Position numbers and translations under genes: made by a program | Part shown: piece by piece, positions 8,312 through 16,089 of the stretch | How the letters are laid out: each line of letters opens with the position of its first letter | Position numbering within the stretch: position 1 is the stretch's first letter | Origin: Streptomyces barringtoniae | GTDB taxonomy: Bacteria; Actinomycetota; Actinomycetes; Streptomycetales; Streptomycetaceae | DNA: 64,000 nucleotides | Reading direction: 5' to 3' | Assembly (NCBI RefSeq): GCF_020819595.1 | Contig: NZ_JAJHNP010000002.1 | Span: 466,111 to 530,110 of the forward strand | Notes under the pieces: generated by a model | The model's input: only the letters and a program-made list of their open reading frames with translations | Database searches by the model: none | Told to the model about the DNA's origin: nothing

Positions 8312-9754
8312 TCAGACGTGTGCGTGCCCGGGACGCCGGCGTGTGACCCAGCCGAGGACGATGTCCACCGCGAGGAAGCCGGCGAGCGGGATCCCGAGCA
8401 GCGGGACGCAATAGCCGACGACGGCGACCACCGCGACGCAGGCCACCAGCACGTACACCGGCACCTGCCGCCAGGCGCCGCGGGGAATCGGGCGCCCGAA
8501 GGCGGAGTCGCGGCCGCGCTGCCACCACATGCGGTAGCCCCAGAGAATGAGGAGGATCAGGGCCAGGGCGAGGCCGGCCAGCGCGATCCGGTTCACGAGG
8601 CCGAACAGGGTACCGGTGTGGGCGTCGATGCCCCACCGGGTCAGTTTGGCCAGCACCGGGTAGTCGGAGAAGCGCAGGACGTCGGTGACCTTGCCGGTGG
8701 CCGGGTCGACGGCGATCGAGTCCTGCTTCTCCGGCCAGCTGCGCTGGATCTGCCGTACCACATAGGCGGAGGAGGAGTCCGCGGGCGGCACGATTTCGAC
8801 CGGGTCGGACAGGCCCTCGGCGCGGGCCGTCTTCAGGACGGCGTCGAGACCCACGTCGGACCGTGCGCCGGAGCGCGAGCCCATGTCCATGCCGTTCATG
8901 TCCATGCCCGCCATGGAGCCGTGTCCCTCGTGCGCGCTGCTCACCGTCGCGGCGACGGACGGCGTGGACTGGCCGAGGGCCTCGCGGAGGTCGCCGATGT
9001 TCGCTCCGGCGTACGTCGACCAGGTCAGGCCGGTCGCCGACAGGAAGAACAGGCCGCCGGCCGCCCACACGCCCACCGTGCCGTGCAGGGTCAGGGAGCG
9101 CCGCCGCCCCGTGGCGCCGCGCACCTTGCGGCGGGCGCGGCGCCGGCCGAACCACAGCACCAGCCCCCCACCCGTGATCACCCAAAGCCAGCTCGCGGCG
9201 AACTCGCTGTACAGGCGGCCGGTATCGCCCAGGTGCAGGTCGCGGTGCAGCTCGTCGATCCAGGTGCGCAGCGGCAGGGCGCCGGTGGAGCCGTACTGCT
9301 CCATCGCGCCGCGCACCTTGCCGGTGTAGGGGTCCACGAACACGGCGAGCGTGTGGTCGGCGGCTGTGCCCTTCACCCCGGACAGCGGTACGCGTGTGGT
9401 CGCATCAGGCTGCGGTGACGGCCGCACGGCGGAGATGGTGCCCTCGGGGTGGGCCTTGCTGGCGGCGGCCACCTGCTGGGAGATCGGCAGCTCGTGGTCG
9501 CCGACCGGGACGGTCAGTTCGTGGGCGTACACGATCTCCTCGGCCTGGAACGAGCCCGCGTACAGCAGTCCGGTGACCGCCGCGACGAGCAGGAACGGCG
9601 CGACGAACACGCCCGCGTAGAAGTGCAGGCGCAGCACCAGCGGGCGTAGCGCGCGCAGGGCCGGGGGAGCCGCCGCAGAAGCGGGGCCCAGGGCCGGCTC
9701 ACCGGCATCGCCGGCGGTGCGGGGTGGGGCGGTGGTGGGCGGTTGGACGGACAT
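8312..9754 (-). CDS. PepSY-domain membrane protein, copper-associated
   Basis: The 480-residue protein has four main membrane segments (about residues 38-65, 185-205, 230-255 and 385-410, then a C-terminal pair at 430-465) and paired extracytoplasmic PepSY domains. The start reads LRPLVLRLHFYAGVFVAPFL, as in PepSY-TM proteins often annotated near iron or copper uptake genes. Residues about 273-292 form a His/Met-rich loop (HEGHGSMAGMDMNGMDMGS), a likely Cu(I) site. It probably acts at the cell surface in copper handling or reduction of imported metal complexes. No ortholog with proven activity is known to me. Confidence 0.85.
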   Translation of the reverse strand: MSVQPPTTAPPRTAGDAGEPALGPASAAAPPALRALRPLVLRLHFYAGVFVAPFLLVAAVTGLLYAGSFQAEEIVYAHELTVPVGDHELPISQQVAAASKAHPEGTISAVRPSPQPDATTRVPLSGVKGTAADHTLAVFVDPYTGKVRGAMEQYGSTGALPLRTWIDELHRDLHLGDTGRLYSEFAASWLWVITGGGLVLWFGRRRARRKVRGATGRRRSLTLHGTVGVWAAGGLFFLSATGLTWSTYAGANIGDLREALGQSTPSVAATVSSAHEGHGSMAGMDMNGMDMGSRSGARSDVGLDAVLKTARAEGLSDPVEIVPPADSSSAYVVRQIQRSWPEKQDSIAVDPATGKVTDVLRFSDYPVLAKLTRWGIDAHTGTLFGLVNRIALAGLALALILLILWGYRMWWQRGRDSAFGRPIPRGAWRQVPVYVLVACVAVVAVVGYCVPLLGIPLAGFLAVDIVLGWVTRRRPGHAHV

Positions 9755-9940
9755 GGCGGCTGCTCCTGGGGCGTACGGGTGTCACGTCAGCTGTCGGCTG
9801 ATCGGAACGGTGAGTTCCGTGGTGTTGGTGTGATGTGGAACCCCGGGTCGGTCGCGAGGGTCGGGCGGCCCGGCGTCGCGCAGCGACGGGAGCAGGGAGT
9901 CGCCCGTGCGGGCCGCCTTCGCGTTGCCTGCGGCGGTCGG

Positions 9941-10150
9941 TCAGGCGATGCCGTCCAGCTTGCCTGCCTTGGCGTCGGCGACGATCGAGGAGAACTGGTC
10001 GGCGCTCATCTGGACCTGCTGACCGAAGTCGTCGGTCAGGACGATGCGGCGGTCGGTGGGGGCGGCCGGGTCGACGAACAGCTGGGGACAGCCGCAGTCG
10101 CACTCGCCGCAGAACGTGGCGACGGGTTCAAGCCCGCTCGTGTCGGTCAT
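9941..10150 (-). CDS. Small Cys-rich putative metal-binding protein
   Basis: The 69-residue protein starts MTDTSGLEPVATFCGECDCG and continues CPQLFVDPAAPTDRRIVLTD and DFGQQVQMSADQFSSIVADA. Four cysteines in a C-x2-C-x-C-x-C pattern near residue 14-20 make a compact metal-binding knot. ATG 10150 has a strong GGAGGT ribosome site 7 bases upstream, and the longer frame has none. Similar small proteins accompany actinobacterial copper or redox loci as far as I recall, but no function is established. It precedes the PepSY gene on the same strand, about 190 bases away. Confidence 0.8.
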   Translation of the reverse strand: MTDTSGLEPVATFCGECDCGCPQLFVDPAAPTDRRIVLTDDFGQQVQMSADQFSSIVADAKAGKLDGIA

Positions 10151-10501
10151 GCTGATCCACCTCCGTGGCATGGGGTTTGCGGCACTCCGGTGTCCGGACG
10201 GAACTGATGGAACGGACGCACCGGTGGGTGGCCGCTGGGGACTGCCCCGGGGATACCCGGCGCGGATGCGGAGGATGCGCGACCCCGTCGTGTGCAGGGG
10301 GCGCGGAGGCGGCGGGTGTGCGCCCGTGCTCCTTGGAGCGCTACCGGTGCTTCGATTTCGCCAAGGTGGCTGGGAACTGAACGGCACCCCCGTCCGACTT
10401 GTAAGGAGGAGGCAGGTCGACCAGGTATGAGTCCGTGGGCGGTGATGCGTGTGCCTGGGCCGGGGGAGAGATCCTTTGGGCGCGTGGCAGCATCATGTGC
10501 C

Positions 10502-11101
10502 GTGAGTGTGTCCCTGGCTGTGCGGAGCGTGCGCGCGGCGGTGTTCGCCGTGCTGTGCGTGCTGCTCGCTGCCGGAGGGCATGCCATGGCCACCGGCATG
10601 GCGCCGCCGGTGTGGGTGCAGGCCGCTGGGTTCGTGCCGGTCTTCGCGGTCGGCTGTCTGCTGGGTGGCCGTGAGCGGTCGCTGGCCGCCATCGGCACGG
10701 GGACTCTGGCCGCCCAGGGCGGGTTGCACATGGTCTTCCACGCCGCCGAGCCCCATCACGCCGCGATGGTCATGCACGGCATGCGGATGGTCCAAGCACC
10801 CCATGCACTGACACCGCACGCCACCGCCGCGCATGCCGGGGCGGCCCTGCTGCTGACCTGGTGGCTGCGGCGCGGTGAGGTGGCACTGTGGTCACTGCTG
10901 CGGTGGGCGGTCGCGTTCGTGCCGGGGCTTGCCGCCTGGTGGCAGGTGGCCGGCGGTGCGTGGAGCGCACCGGCCGGTCCAGGGCTGGTGCGTCGGGCCG
11001 CCGGTGAGCCGTGGGCGTTGCGGCAGGTGCGGCTGAGGTACGCCGTTCACCGACGAGGGCCGCCGCCCGGGATGTCGTACGCGCTGTCGTACGCGATCTG
11101 A
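10502..11101 (+). CDS. Hydrophobic His-rich membrane protein
   Basis: About 200 residues with four to five membrane helices: VRSVRAAVFAVLCVLLAAGG, PPVWVQAAGFVPVFAVGCLL, TLAAQGGLHMVFH, AAHAGAALLLTWWLRRGE and LLRWAVAFVPGLAAWW. A His/Met-rich loop (HAAEPHHAAMVMHGMRM) suggests a copper-related role. GTG 10502 is chosen because a paralogue at 15316 begins at the same place relative to the first helix. ATG 10427, with AAGGAGGA some 16 bases upstream, is the alternative. It ends RRGPPPGMSYALSYAI and is followed 40 bases later by the YcnI gene. Confidence 0.75.
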   Translation: MSVSLAVRSVRAAVFAVLCVLLAAGGHAMATGMAPPVWVQAAGFVPVFAVGCLLGGRERSLAAIGTGTLAAQGGLHMVFHAAEPHHAAMVMHGMRMVQAPHALTPHATAAHAGAALLLTWWLRRGEVALWSLLRWAVAFVPGLAAWWQVAGGAWSAPAGPGLVRRAAGEPWALRQVRLRYAVHRRGPPPGMSYALSYAI

Positions 11102-11140
11102 ACCCGACATCCCTTCTTCCGTACGGAGATCCCTCATCTC

Positions 11141-11881
11141 ATGTCCAGGACCCGCACCATCCTGCGCCGCGCCGGCGCCGTCACGGCCCTGACCGCCGCC
11201 GGACTTCTCGCTGCCGCGGGCGTGGCCTCGGCGCACGTCACCGTCCACCCCGACAGCTATGCCAAGGGCGCCACCGACGGCGTGCTGACCTTCCGTGTCC
11301 CGAACGAGGAGGACACGGCCTCCACCACCAAGGTCCAGGTCTTCCTGCCTACCGACCACCCCGTGCTCGGCGTGCTGGTCCACCCGCAGGACGGCTGGAC
11401 CGCCCAGGTCACCAACACCAAGCTCAAGACGCCCGTCAAGACCGACGACGGCACCATCACCGACGCCGCCTCCGAGATCACCTTCAGCGGCGGAAAGATC
11501 GCGCCGGGTCAGTACGAGGACTTCAACGTGGCCTTCGGGCAGCTGCCCGATGACACCGACCAGCTGACCTTCAAGACCTTGCAGACGTACTCCGACGGCA
11601 AGATCGTCCGCTGGATCGAGGAGGCACAGGGCGGCCAGGAGCCGGAGAACCCGGCGCCCGTGCTCAAGCTCACCGCCAAGGGCGCGGACGAGAGCGGCAG
11701 CACCTCGACCGCCTCGCCGGCGAACTCGAAGAGCTCCGCGATCGCCAAGTCGACCGCTTCGAGCAGCGACTCGACCGCCCGGGGCCTCGGCGTCGGCGGG
11801 CTGGTCGTGGGCGTGCTGGGCCTGACAGCGGCTGTGTTCGCCGTCCTGCGCGGCCGCTCCACGGGATCCCGGGCCGAATAG
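11141..11881 (+). CDS. YcnI-type (DUF1775) secreted copper-binding protein
   Basis: The 246-residue protein has a signal peptide ending VASA, so the mature chain begins His32-Val (HVTVHPDSYAKGATDG). That N-terminal histidine forms the mono-histidine copper brace described for YcnI. The DUF1775 body contains VPNEEDTASTTKVQVFLP and ends near WIEEAQGGQEPENPAP. A Ser/Thr-rich linker and a C-terminal membrane anchor (GLVVGVLGLTAAVFAVL) followed by basic residues hold it on the outside of the membrane. It lies in a run of copper genes and ends at a strong hairpin terminator. Confidence 0.92.
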   Translation: MSRTRTILRRAGAVTALTAAGLLAAAGVASAHVTVHPDSYAKGATDGVLTFRVPNEEDTASTTKVQVFLPTDHPVLGVLVHPQDGWTAQVTNTKLKTPVKTDDGTITDAASEITFSGGKIAPGQYEDFNVAFGQLPDDTDQLTFKTLQTYSDGKIVRWIEEAQGGQEPENPAPVLKLTAKGADESGSTSTASPANSKSSAIAKSTASSSDSTARGLGVGGLVVGVLGLTAAVFAVLRGRSTGSRAE

Positions 11882-11885
11882 CGCA

Positions 11886-11931
11886 GGTGCCCTGCCGACA
11901 GCCGGAACCCGGAAACCGTCGGCAGGGCACC
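11886..11931 (+). terminator. Hairpin terminator after the YcnI gene
   Basis: A perfect 14-base stem (11886-11899 with 11918-11931) starts four bases after the stop codon, with an 18-base loop and a CTTTC tail. It separates the YcnI transcript from the copA operon. Confidence 0.85.
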
Positions 11932-12083
11932 CGTCTTTCGACGCGCGACGCCAGAGCACGGTTGTTGGTTATGTGATGTGCGCCATAGGTGTGCTCCGGA
12001 ACTCGGGCGTCCGGTGGCCCGACTCCTGAAGCGGTACGGCTCGATCCGACCGGCGCCGTACGACGTGATCGGAGACGCGGTTG

Positions 12084-12326
12084 ATGGACGAATCCCGGCA
12101 ATCCTCCTCCAACGCGGGTGCGGTACTGCGGAAGCTGGTCCCACCCCCTGCCCTGTGCGGGTTCCTTCTCCTGCTGGCGCTGATGTTCGCGGTGTCCTAC
12201 GCCGTCGGTTCCGCCGCCGGACCCGTCGCTCCCGGTATGCACGGCACCGGCGTACGGCCTGGCGGCGACGGCAGTGCAGGCGGAGGCACGGACGACATGG
12301 GTGACATGCACGGGGGAGGCCACTGA
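12084..12326 (+). CDS. Small single-pass membrane protein upstream of copA
   Basis: The 80-residue protein has one membrane helix (LCGFLLLLALMFAVSYAVG, about residues 25-43). A short outside tail follows, rich in Gly, Asp, Met and His and ending TDDMGDMHGGGH. The tail looks suited to copper binding. Its stop overlaps the copA ATG (TGATG), so the two are translationally coupled and probably work together, for instance as a periplasmic-side copper acceptor for CopA. TTG 12081 is an equivalent alternative start. I know no named family. Confidence 0.75.
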   Translation: MDESRQSSSNAGAVLRKLVPPPALCGFLLLLALMFAVSYAVGSAAGPVAPGMHGTGVRPGGDGSAGGGTDDMGDMHGGGH

Positions 12327-14581
12327 TGGGAGCGGAACCCGTGGGCACCCTCGTCACGACCGACCTGACCGTCGGCGGTATGACCTGTGCTGCCTGCGTG
12401 AGGCGGGTCGAGAAGAAGCTCGGCAAGCTGGACGGGGTCACGGCGACCGTCAATCTGGCCACCGGGCGGGCCCGGGTGAGTCATCCGGCGGAGATCAGTC
12501 CGGCGGAACTCGTCGCGGCCGTCGAGAAGGCGGGCTATACGGCTGCCCTGCCCGAGCCGCCCAAGAAGCAGAAGCGCGGGGACGCCGCCGAGGGCGAGGG
12601 CGCCCGGCAGGAGCGCGACCGGCTGGTGATCACCGCGCTGCTCGCGCTGCCGGTGCTGGTGCTGTCGATGGTGCCCGGTCTTCAGTTCCGGAACTGGCAG
12701 TGGCTGTGCTTCATGCTCGCGGCGCCCGTCGCGGTGTGGGGAGCCTGGCCGTTCCATGTGCGGGCGGTGCGCGGGCTGCGGCACTCGGCGGCGACCATGG
12801 ACACCCTGGTGTCGCTGGGGGTGGTGGCCTCTTTCTCCTGGTCGGCGTACGCGCTCTTTCTCGGCGGTGCCGGTGAGCCAGGGATGCGGATGCCGTTCAC
12901 CCTCGTGCCCTCGGCCTCGGAGGGCGCCGCGCACATCTACCTCGAAGCGGCTGTGGGCGTACCGCTGTTCGTCCTGGCCGGCCGTTTCCTGGAAGCGCGG
13001 GCCCGGCGCGGGACGGGGGCGGCGCTGAGGTCGCTCGCCCAGCTCGCTGCCAAGGAAGTCTCCGTACGCGAGGACGGCACCGAACGGCTGGTTCCCATCG
13101 AGCAGTTGGGTGCCGGACAGGTCTTCGTCGTACGGCCCGGAGAGAGGGTCGCCACCGACGGCGAGGTCGTGGAGGGCGCCTCGGCCGTGGACCTGTCCCT
13201 GGTCACCGGTGAGAGCGAGCCGGTTGAAGTGGGTACGGGTTCGGCCGTGGCCGGCGGGGCCGTCAACGCCGGCGGCCTGTTGCTCGTCCGGGCCACCGCA
13301 GTCGGCGCCGACACCCAGCTCGCCCGGATCACCCGCCTGGTCACCGAGGCGCAGGCGGGCAAGGCGCGGGCGCAGCGGCTGGCCGATTCGGTGGCCGGTG
13401 TCTTCGTACCCGTCGTGCTGGCGCTGGCCGTCACGGCGCTCGGCTTCTGGCTCGGTGCGGGAGCCGATCCGCAGGCGGCCGTCACCGCGTGCGTGGCGGT
13501 CCTCGTCGTCGCCTGTCCCTGCGCACTCGGCCTGGCGACCCCGACCGCGCTGATGGCCGCGACCGGCCGGGGCGCTCAGCTGGGCGTTCTGGTCAGTGGA
13601 CCGCAGGCTCTGGAGGGGCTGCAGCACATCGACGCGGTCGTATTGGACAAGACCGGCACCCTCACGTCCGGCCATATGAGCGTCGCCCGGGTGACCGCCG
13701 TGCCCGGCGGGCTCGGGAAGGAGGCGGTGTTGCGGCTGGCGGGCGCGGTCGAGCGGGGCTCGGAGCACCCGCTGGGCCGAGCCATCGCCGCGTATGCCGG
13801 GCGGGCCGCGCAGGGACAGCCGCCGCCGGACGTGACCGAGTTCGGCGCCACACCGGGGCAGGGCGTGCGCGGACGGGGCGAAGGCCGTCTGGTCGAAGTC
13901 CTCGTGCCGGACGATGACTTGCCCACGACCCTCGCGGACGCCATGTCCAGGGCCGAGGCCGCCGCCCACACACCCGTCCTGGTCCGCGTCGACGGGGTGG
14001 CCGAGGCCCTGATCGAGGTAGGGGACGTCGTACGCCCCGGAAGCTACCGTGCCGTGGACCGCCTGCGGCGGCTCGGCGTCCGACCGGTGCTCGCCACAGG
14101 TGACCGGGAAGCGCCCGCGCAGGCCGTGGCGTCGGCCCTGGGCATCGACGAGGTGCACGCCCGCTGCACCCCCGAGGGCAAGGCCGACCTCGTACGGGAC
14201 TTGCAGGAGCAGGGCTACCGGGTCGCGGTGATCGGCGACGGTGTCAACGACGCCGCCGCCCTCGCCGGTGCCGACCTCGGCATCGCCATGGGCAGCGGTA
14301 CCGACGTGGCCATCGGGGCGGCCGACGTGACGCTGGTGCGCGGCGACATCGAGGCCCTCGCGGATGCGGTCCGGCTGGCCCGGCGCACGCTGGGCACCAT
14401 CCGCTCCAACCTGGTGTGGGCGTTCGGCTACAACGTCGTCACCGTGCCGCTCGCCATGGTCGGCCTGCTCAACCCGATGCTCGCCGCGGCTGCCATGTCG
14501 GCGAGCTCGCTGCTGGTGGTCGGCAACAGCCTGCGGCTGCGCGCCTGGCAGCCCACGCCCGCCCGGAGGCGTACCCGATGA
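12326..14581 (+). CDS. copA: Copper-exporting P1B-type ATPase
   Basis: The 751-residue protein carries an N-terminal heavy-metal domain (GGMTCAAC, Cys21 and Cys24). It also has eight membrane helices, the TGES actuator loop, the CPC ion site in ACPCALGLATPTAL (Cys397 and Cys399), the DKTGTLT phosphorylation loop (Asp441) and the hinge GDGVNDAAALAG. These features define Cu(I)-exporting ATPases of the inner membrane. Length and order match the family. It is the centre of a three-gene overlapping operon with the small upstream membrane protein and a PCuAC-like gene, whose ATG overlaps the copA stop. Confidence 0.96.
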   Translation: MGAEPVGTLVTTDLTVGGMTCAACVRRVEKKLGKLDGVTATVNLATGRARVSHPAEISPAELVAAVEKAGYTAALPEPPKKQKRGDAAEGEGARQERDRLVITALLALPVLVLSMVPGLQFRNWQWLCFMLAAPVAVWGAWPFHVRAVRGLRHSAATMDTLVSLGVVASFSWSAYALFLGGAGEPGMRMPFTLVPSASEGAAHIYLEAAVGVPLFVLAGRFLEARARRGTGAALRSLAQLAAKEVSVREDGTERLVPIEQLGAGQVFVVRPGERVATDGEVVEGASAVDLSLVTGESEPVEVGTGSAVAGGAVNAGGLLLVRATAVGADTQLARITRLVTEAQAGKARAQRLADSVAGVFVPVVLALAVTALGFWLGAGADPQAAVTACVAVLVVACPCALGLATPTALMAATGRGAQLGVLVSGPQALEGLQHIDAVVLDKTGTLTSGHMSVARVTAVPGGLGKEAVLRLAGAVERGSEHPLGRAIAAYAGRAAQGQPPPDVTEFGATPGQGVRGRGEGRLVEVLVPDDDLPTTLADAMSRAEAAAHTPVLVRVDGVAEALIEVGDVVRPGSYRAVDRLRRLGVRPVLATGDREAPAQAVASALGIDEVHARCTPEGKADLVRDLQEQGYRVAVIGDGVNDAAALAGADLGIAMGSGTDVAIGAADVTLVRGDIEALADAVRLARRTLGTIRSNLVWAFGYNVVTVPLAMVGLLNPMLAAAAMSASSLLVVGNSLRLRAWQPTPARRRTR

Positions 14582-15099
14582 CCGAGCAGAACCCCTGGCG
14601 GCCGTCGCGCCGCCGGCTGACCGACACACTGCTCGCCGCGGCCGTGCCCGTGGCCGCGTGCAGTCTCGCCCTGGGCGGCCTGACCACCTGGGTCGGAGCC
14701 GGGAAGGCGGGCAGCCCGGCGCGGATCGCCGTCACGTCCGGGCGGGTGTTCCTGCCCTACGGCGGCAGTACGGAGACCGCGGCGTTCTTCGACGTCTCCA
14801 ACCTCGGCGGCGCGGACGACCGGCTGGTGAAGGTGACGTCCACCGACACGCGCGGAGAGATCACCCTGAGCCGTCACCGCACCACCGACAGTGGGGCCGC
14901 GTACAAGGCCGACGTGAACTCGGTGACCGTCCCTGCCGGTGGTGAGCTGTCCATGTCTCCGCAGGGCATGGACCTGACCCTGCGGGCGCGGGCGGGGTGG
15001 CAGGCGGGTGACCTGGTGCCGTTCACGCTGCACTTCGAGCGCAGCGCACCGGTCAGGACGATCACGGTGGTGATCCGCTCCGGCGACGGAGTCTCCTGA
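14578..15099 (+). CDS. PCuAC-like extracytoplasmic copper chaperone
   Basis: ATG 14578 overlaps the copA stop. The 173-residue protein has an N-terminal membrane anchor (LLAAAVPVAACSLALGGLTT). A beta-sandwich then reads RVFLPYGGSTETAAFFDVSN, and TVPAGGELSMSPQGMDLTLR follows. The domain fold matches the PCu(A)C family (DUF461). The typical H(M)x10Mx21HxM copper motif is altered: the expected late His-Met pair reads QGMDLTL. Copper binding is thus likely but not certain. It may pass copper to or from CopA outside the membrane. Confidence 0.8.
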   Translation: MTEQNPWRPSRRRLTDTLLAAAVPVAACSLALGGLTTWVGAGKAGSPARIAVTSGRVFLPYGGSTETAAFFDVSNLGGADDRLVKVTSTDTRGEITLSRHRTTDSGAAYKADVNSVTVPAGGELSMSPQGMDLTLRARAGWQAGDLVPFTLHFERSAPVRTITVVIRSGDGVS

Positions 15100-15315
15100 T
15101 CAGCTGCCTCCGGGGGCAGTTCGGCCCTGACGGTTTTGCTGTTGCAGGAAATCCGCGGCCTGAAAGTGCTTCCCAGAAAGATGTCGGGTAGGAACCCTCG
15201 TCAGTTCCGGCGTGGCGTCGTGGTCTGGATCACAGGCTGGGTAGTGAGTGTGGTGCCCGGTGGATTTCCGTACCCACGCATGACGGCCGAAGCCCGGATG
15301 CGAGGATGAGGCGCC
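15100..15315. other. Intergenic region, no gene seen
   Basis: Between the PCuAC-like gene and the truncated membrane protein there is no supported reading frame. The stretch probably holds the promoter of the downstream remnant. I see no clear consensus boxes. Confidence 0.4.
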
Positions 15316-15629
15316 ATGACAGCAGGGTGGTGTGCTCGCACGGTACGGGCCGCGGTGTTCGCGGCCATGTGCGTGCTACTCGCCGCCCTGGGCCACGTCC
15401 TGATGTCCGGCGCCGACGTGCCCGCGTGGGCGCTGGCCGCGGGCGGGGCCGTGACCGGTGCCGGCGGCTGGTGTCTGGCGGGGCGTGAGCGCGGGCTGCC
15501 GTTGATCGTGACGGCCGTGGTCGCCGCCCAGGCCGGGCTGCACGAGGCGTTCTCCTACGCGCAGTCGGCATCCGGCGGTTCGGCCCCGGTGGACGTGAGC
15601 GGCATGGGCTCCATGGGCATGGCGCCGGC
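15316..15629 (+). pseudogene. Membrane protein, 3'-truncated paralogue of 10502
   Basis: ATG 15316 starts MTAGWCARTVRAAVFAAMCV and continues LLAALGHVLMSG and GLPLIVTAVVAAQAGLHEAF, parallel to the protein at 10502-11101. It has the same first three helices and a Met-rich loop (MGSMGMAPA). Similarity ends at about residue 105, where the frame runs into unrelated sequence. The other frame there is the C-terminus of a sigma factor. A deletion seems to have fused two neighbouring genes. Confidence 0.75.
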
Positions 15630-15896
15630 AACTGGTGTGCGGCCATTGAGCTGGCTCAGTCGTGCGATCTGCCCGGTTTCGACGACGGCATCGCACTGCT
15701 CGATCTGCTGGCTTCGCTGCCCGATGACCGGCGGGAGGCGTTCATCCTCACGCAGCTGCTGGGCTTGCCCTATGCGGAGGCCGCCGAGGTCAGCGACTGC
15801 CCGGTCGGCACGGTCCGCTCCCGCGTGGCCCGCGCCCGGGCGACCCTGATGGATCTGCTCGATGAGGCGGAGAGGCCCGTCGTGCCGGCGGCCTGA
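15630..15896 (+). pseudogene. ECF-type sigma factor, region 4 remnant
   Basis: Out of frame with the preceding remnant, 15630-15896 reads LDLLASLPDDRREAFILTQL, then GLPYAEAAEVSDCPVGTVRS and RVARARATLMDLLDEAERPV, then a stop. This is the promoter -35 binding helix-turn-helix (sigma region 4.2) of an extracytoplasmic-function sigma factor. Region 2 is missing. The join at about 15630 is the deletion junction with the membrane protein, so neither product is likely to function. Confidence 0.8.
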
Positions 15897-15904
15897 TGCT
15901 CAGG

Positions 15905-15949
15905 GAGGGTGTCGGTGCCGACCGGGAAAACCCCGGCACCGACACCCTC
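15905..15949 (+). terminator. Hairpin terminator after the sigma remnant
   Basis: A perfect 16-base stem (15905-15920 with 15934-15949) begins eight bases after the stop codon, with a 13-base loop. It insulates the ABC importer operon that follows. Confidence 0.85.
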
Positions 15950-16089
15950 GTCAGCATCTGGGAACGGTTCTCCTGCTTCGCGTCGCCAACTTTCCGGGAA
16001 CTCACGGGAACTCGCGTGGCGTTCGCTCCGACTTCTGGAGCGGGTGACGGAGGTTCGCCCGCGTACCGAGTGGATCCGGGAGTTGTTCG

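Noticed and set aside
8279..9418. Long plus-strand frame opposite the PepSY gene
   Set aside because: Low-complexity Gly/Arg/His/Ala sequence typical of antisense reading in high-GC DNA; the minus-strand protein has clear domains.
10427..10501. Upstream ATG for the His-rich membrane protein
   Set aside because: A strong AAGGAGGA lies about 16 bases away, too far for good spacing, and the paralogue at 15316 begins at the later site. Kept as an alternative only.
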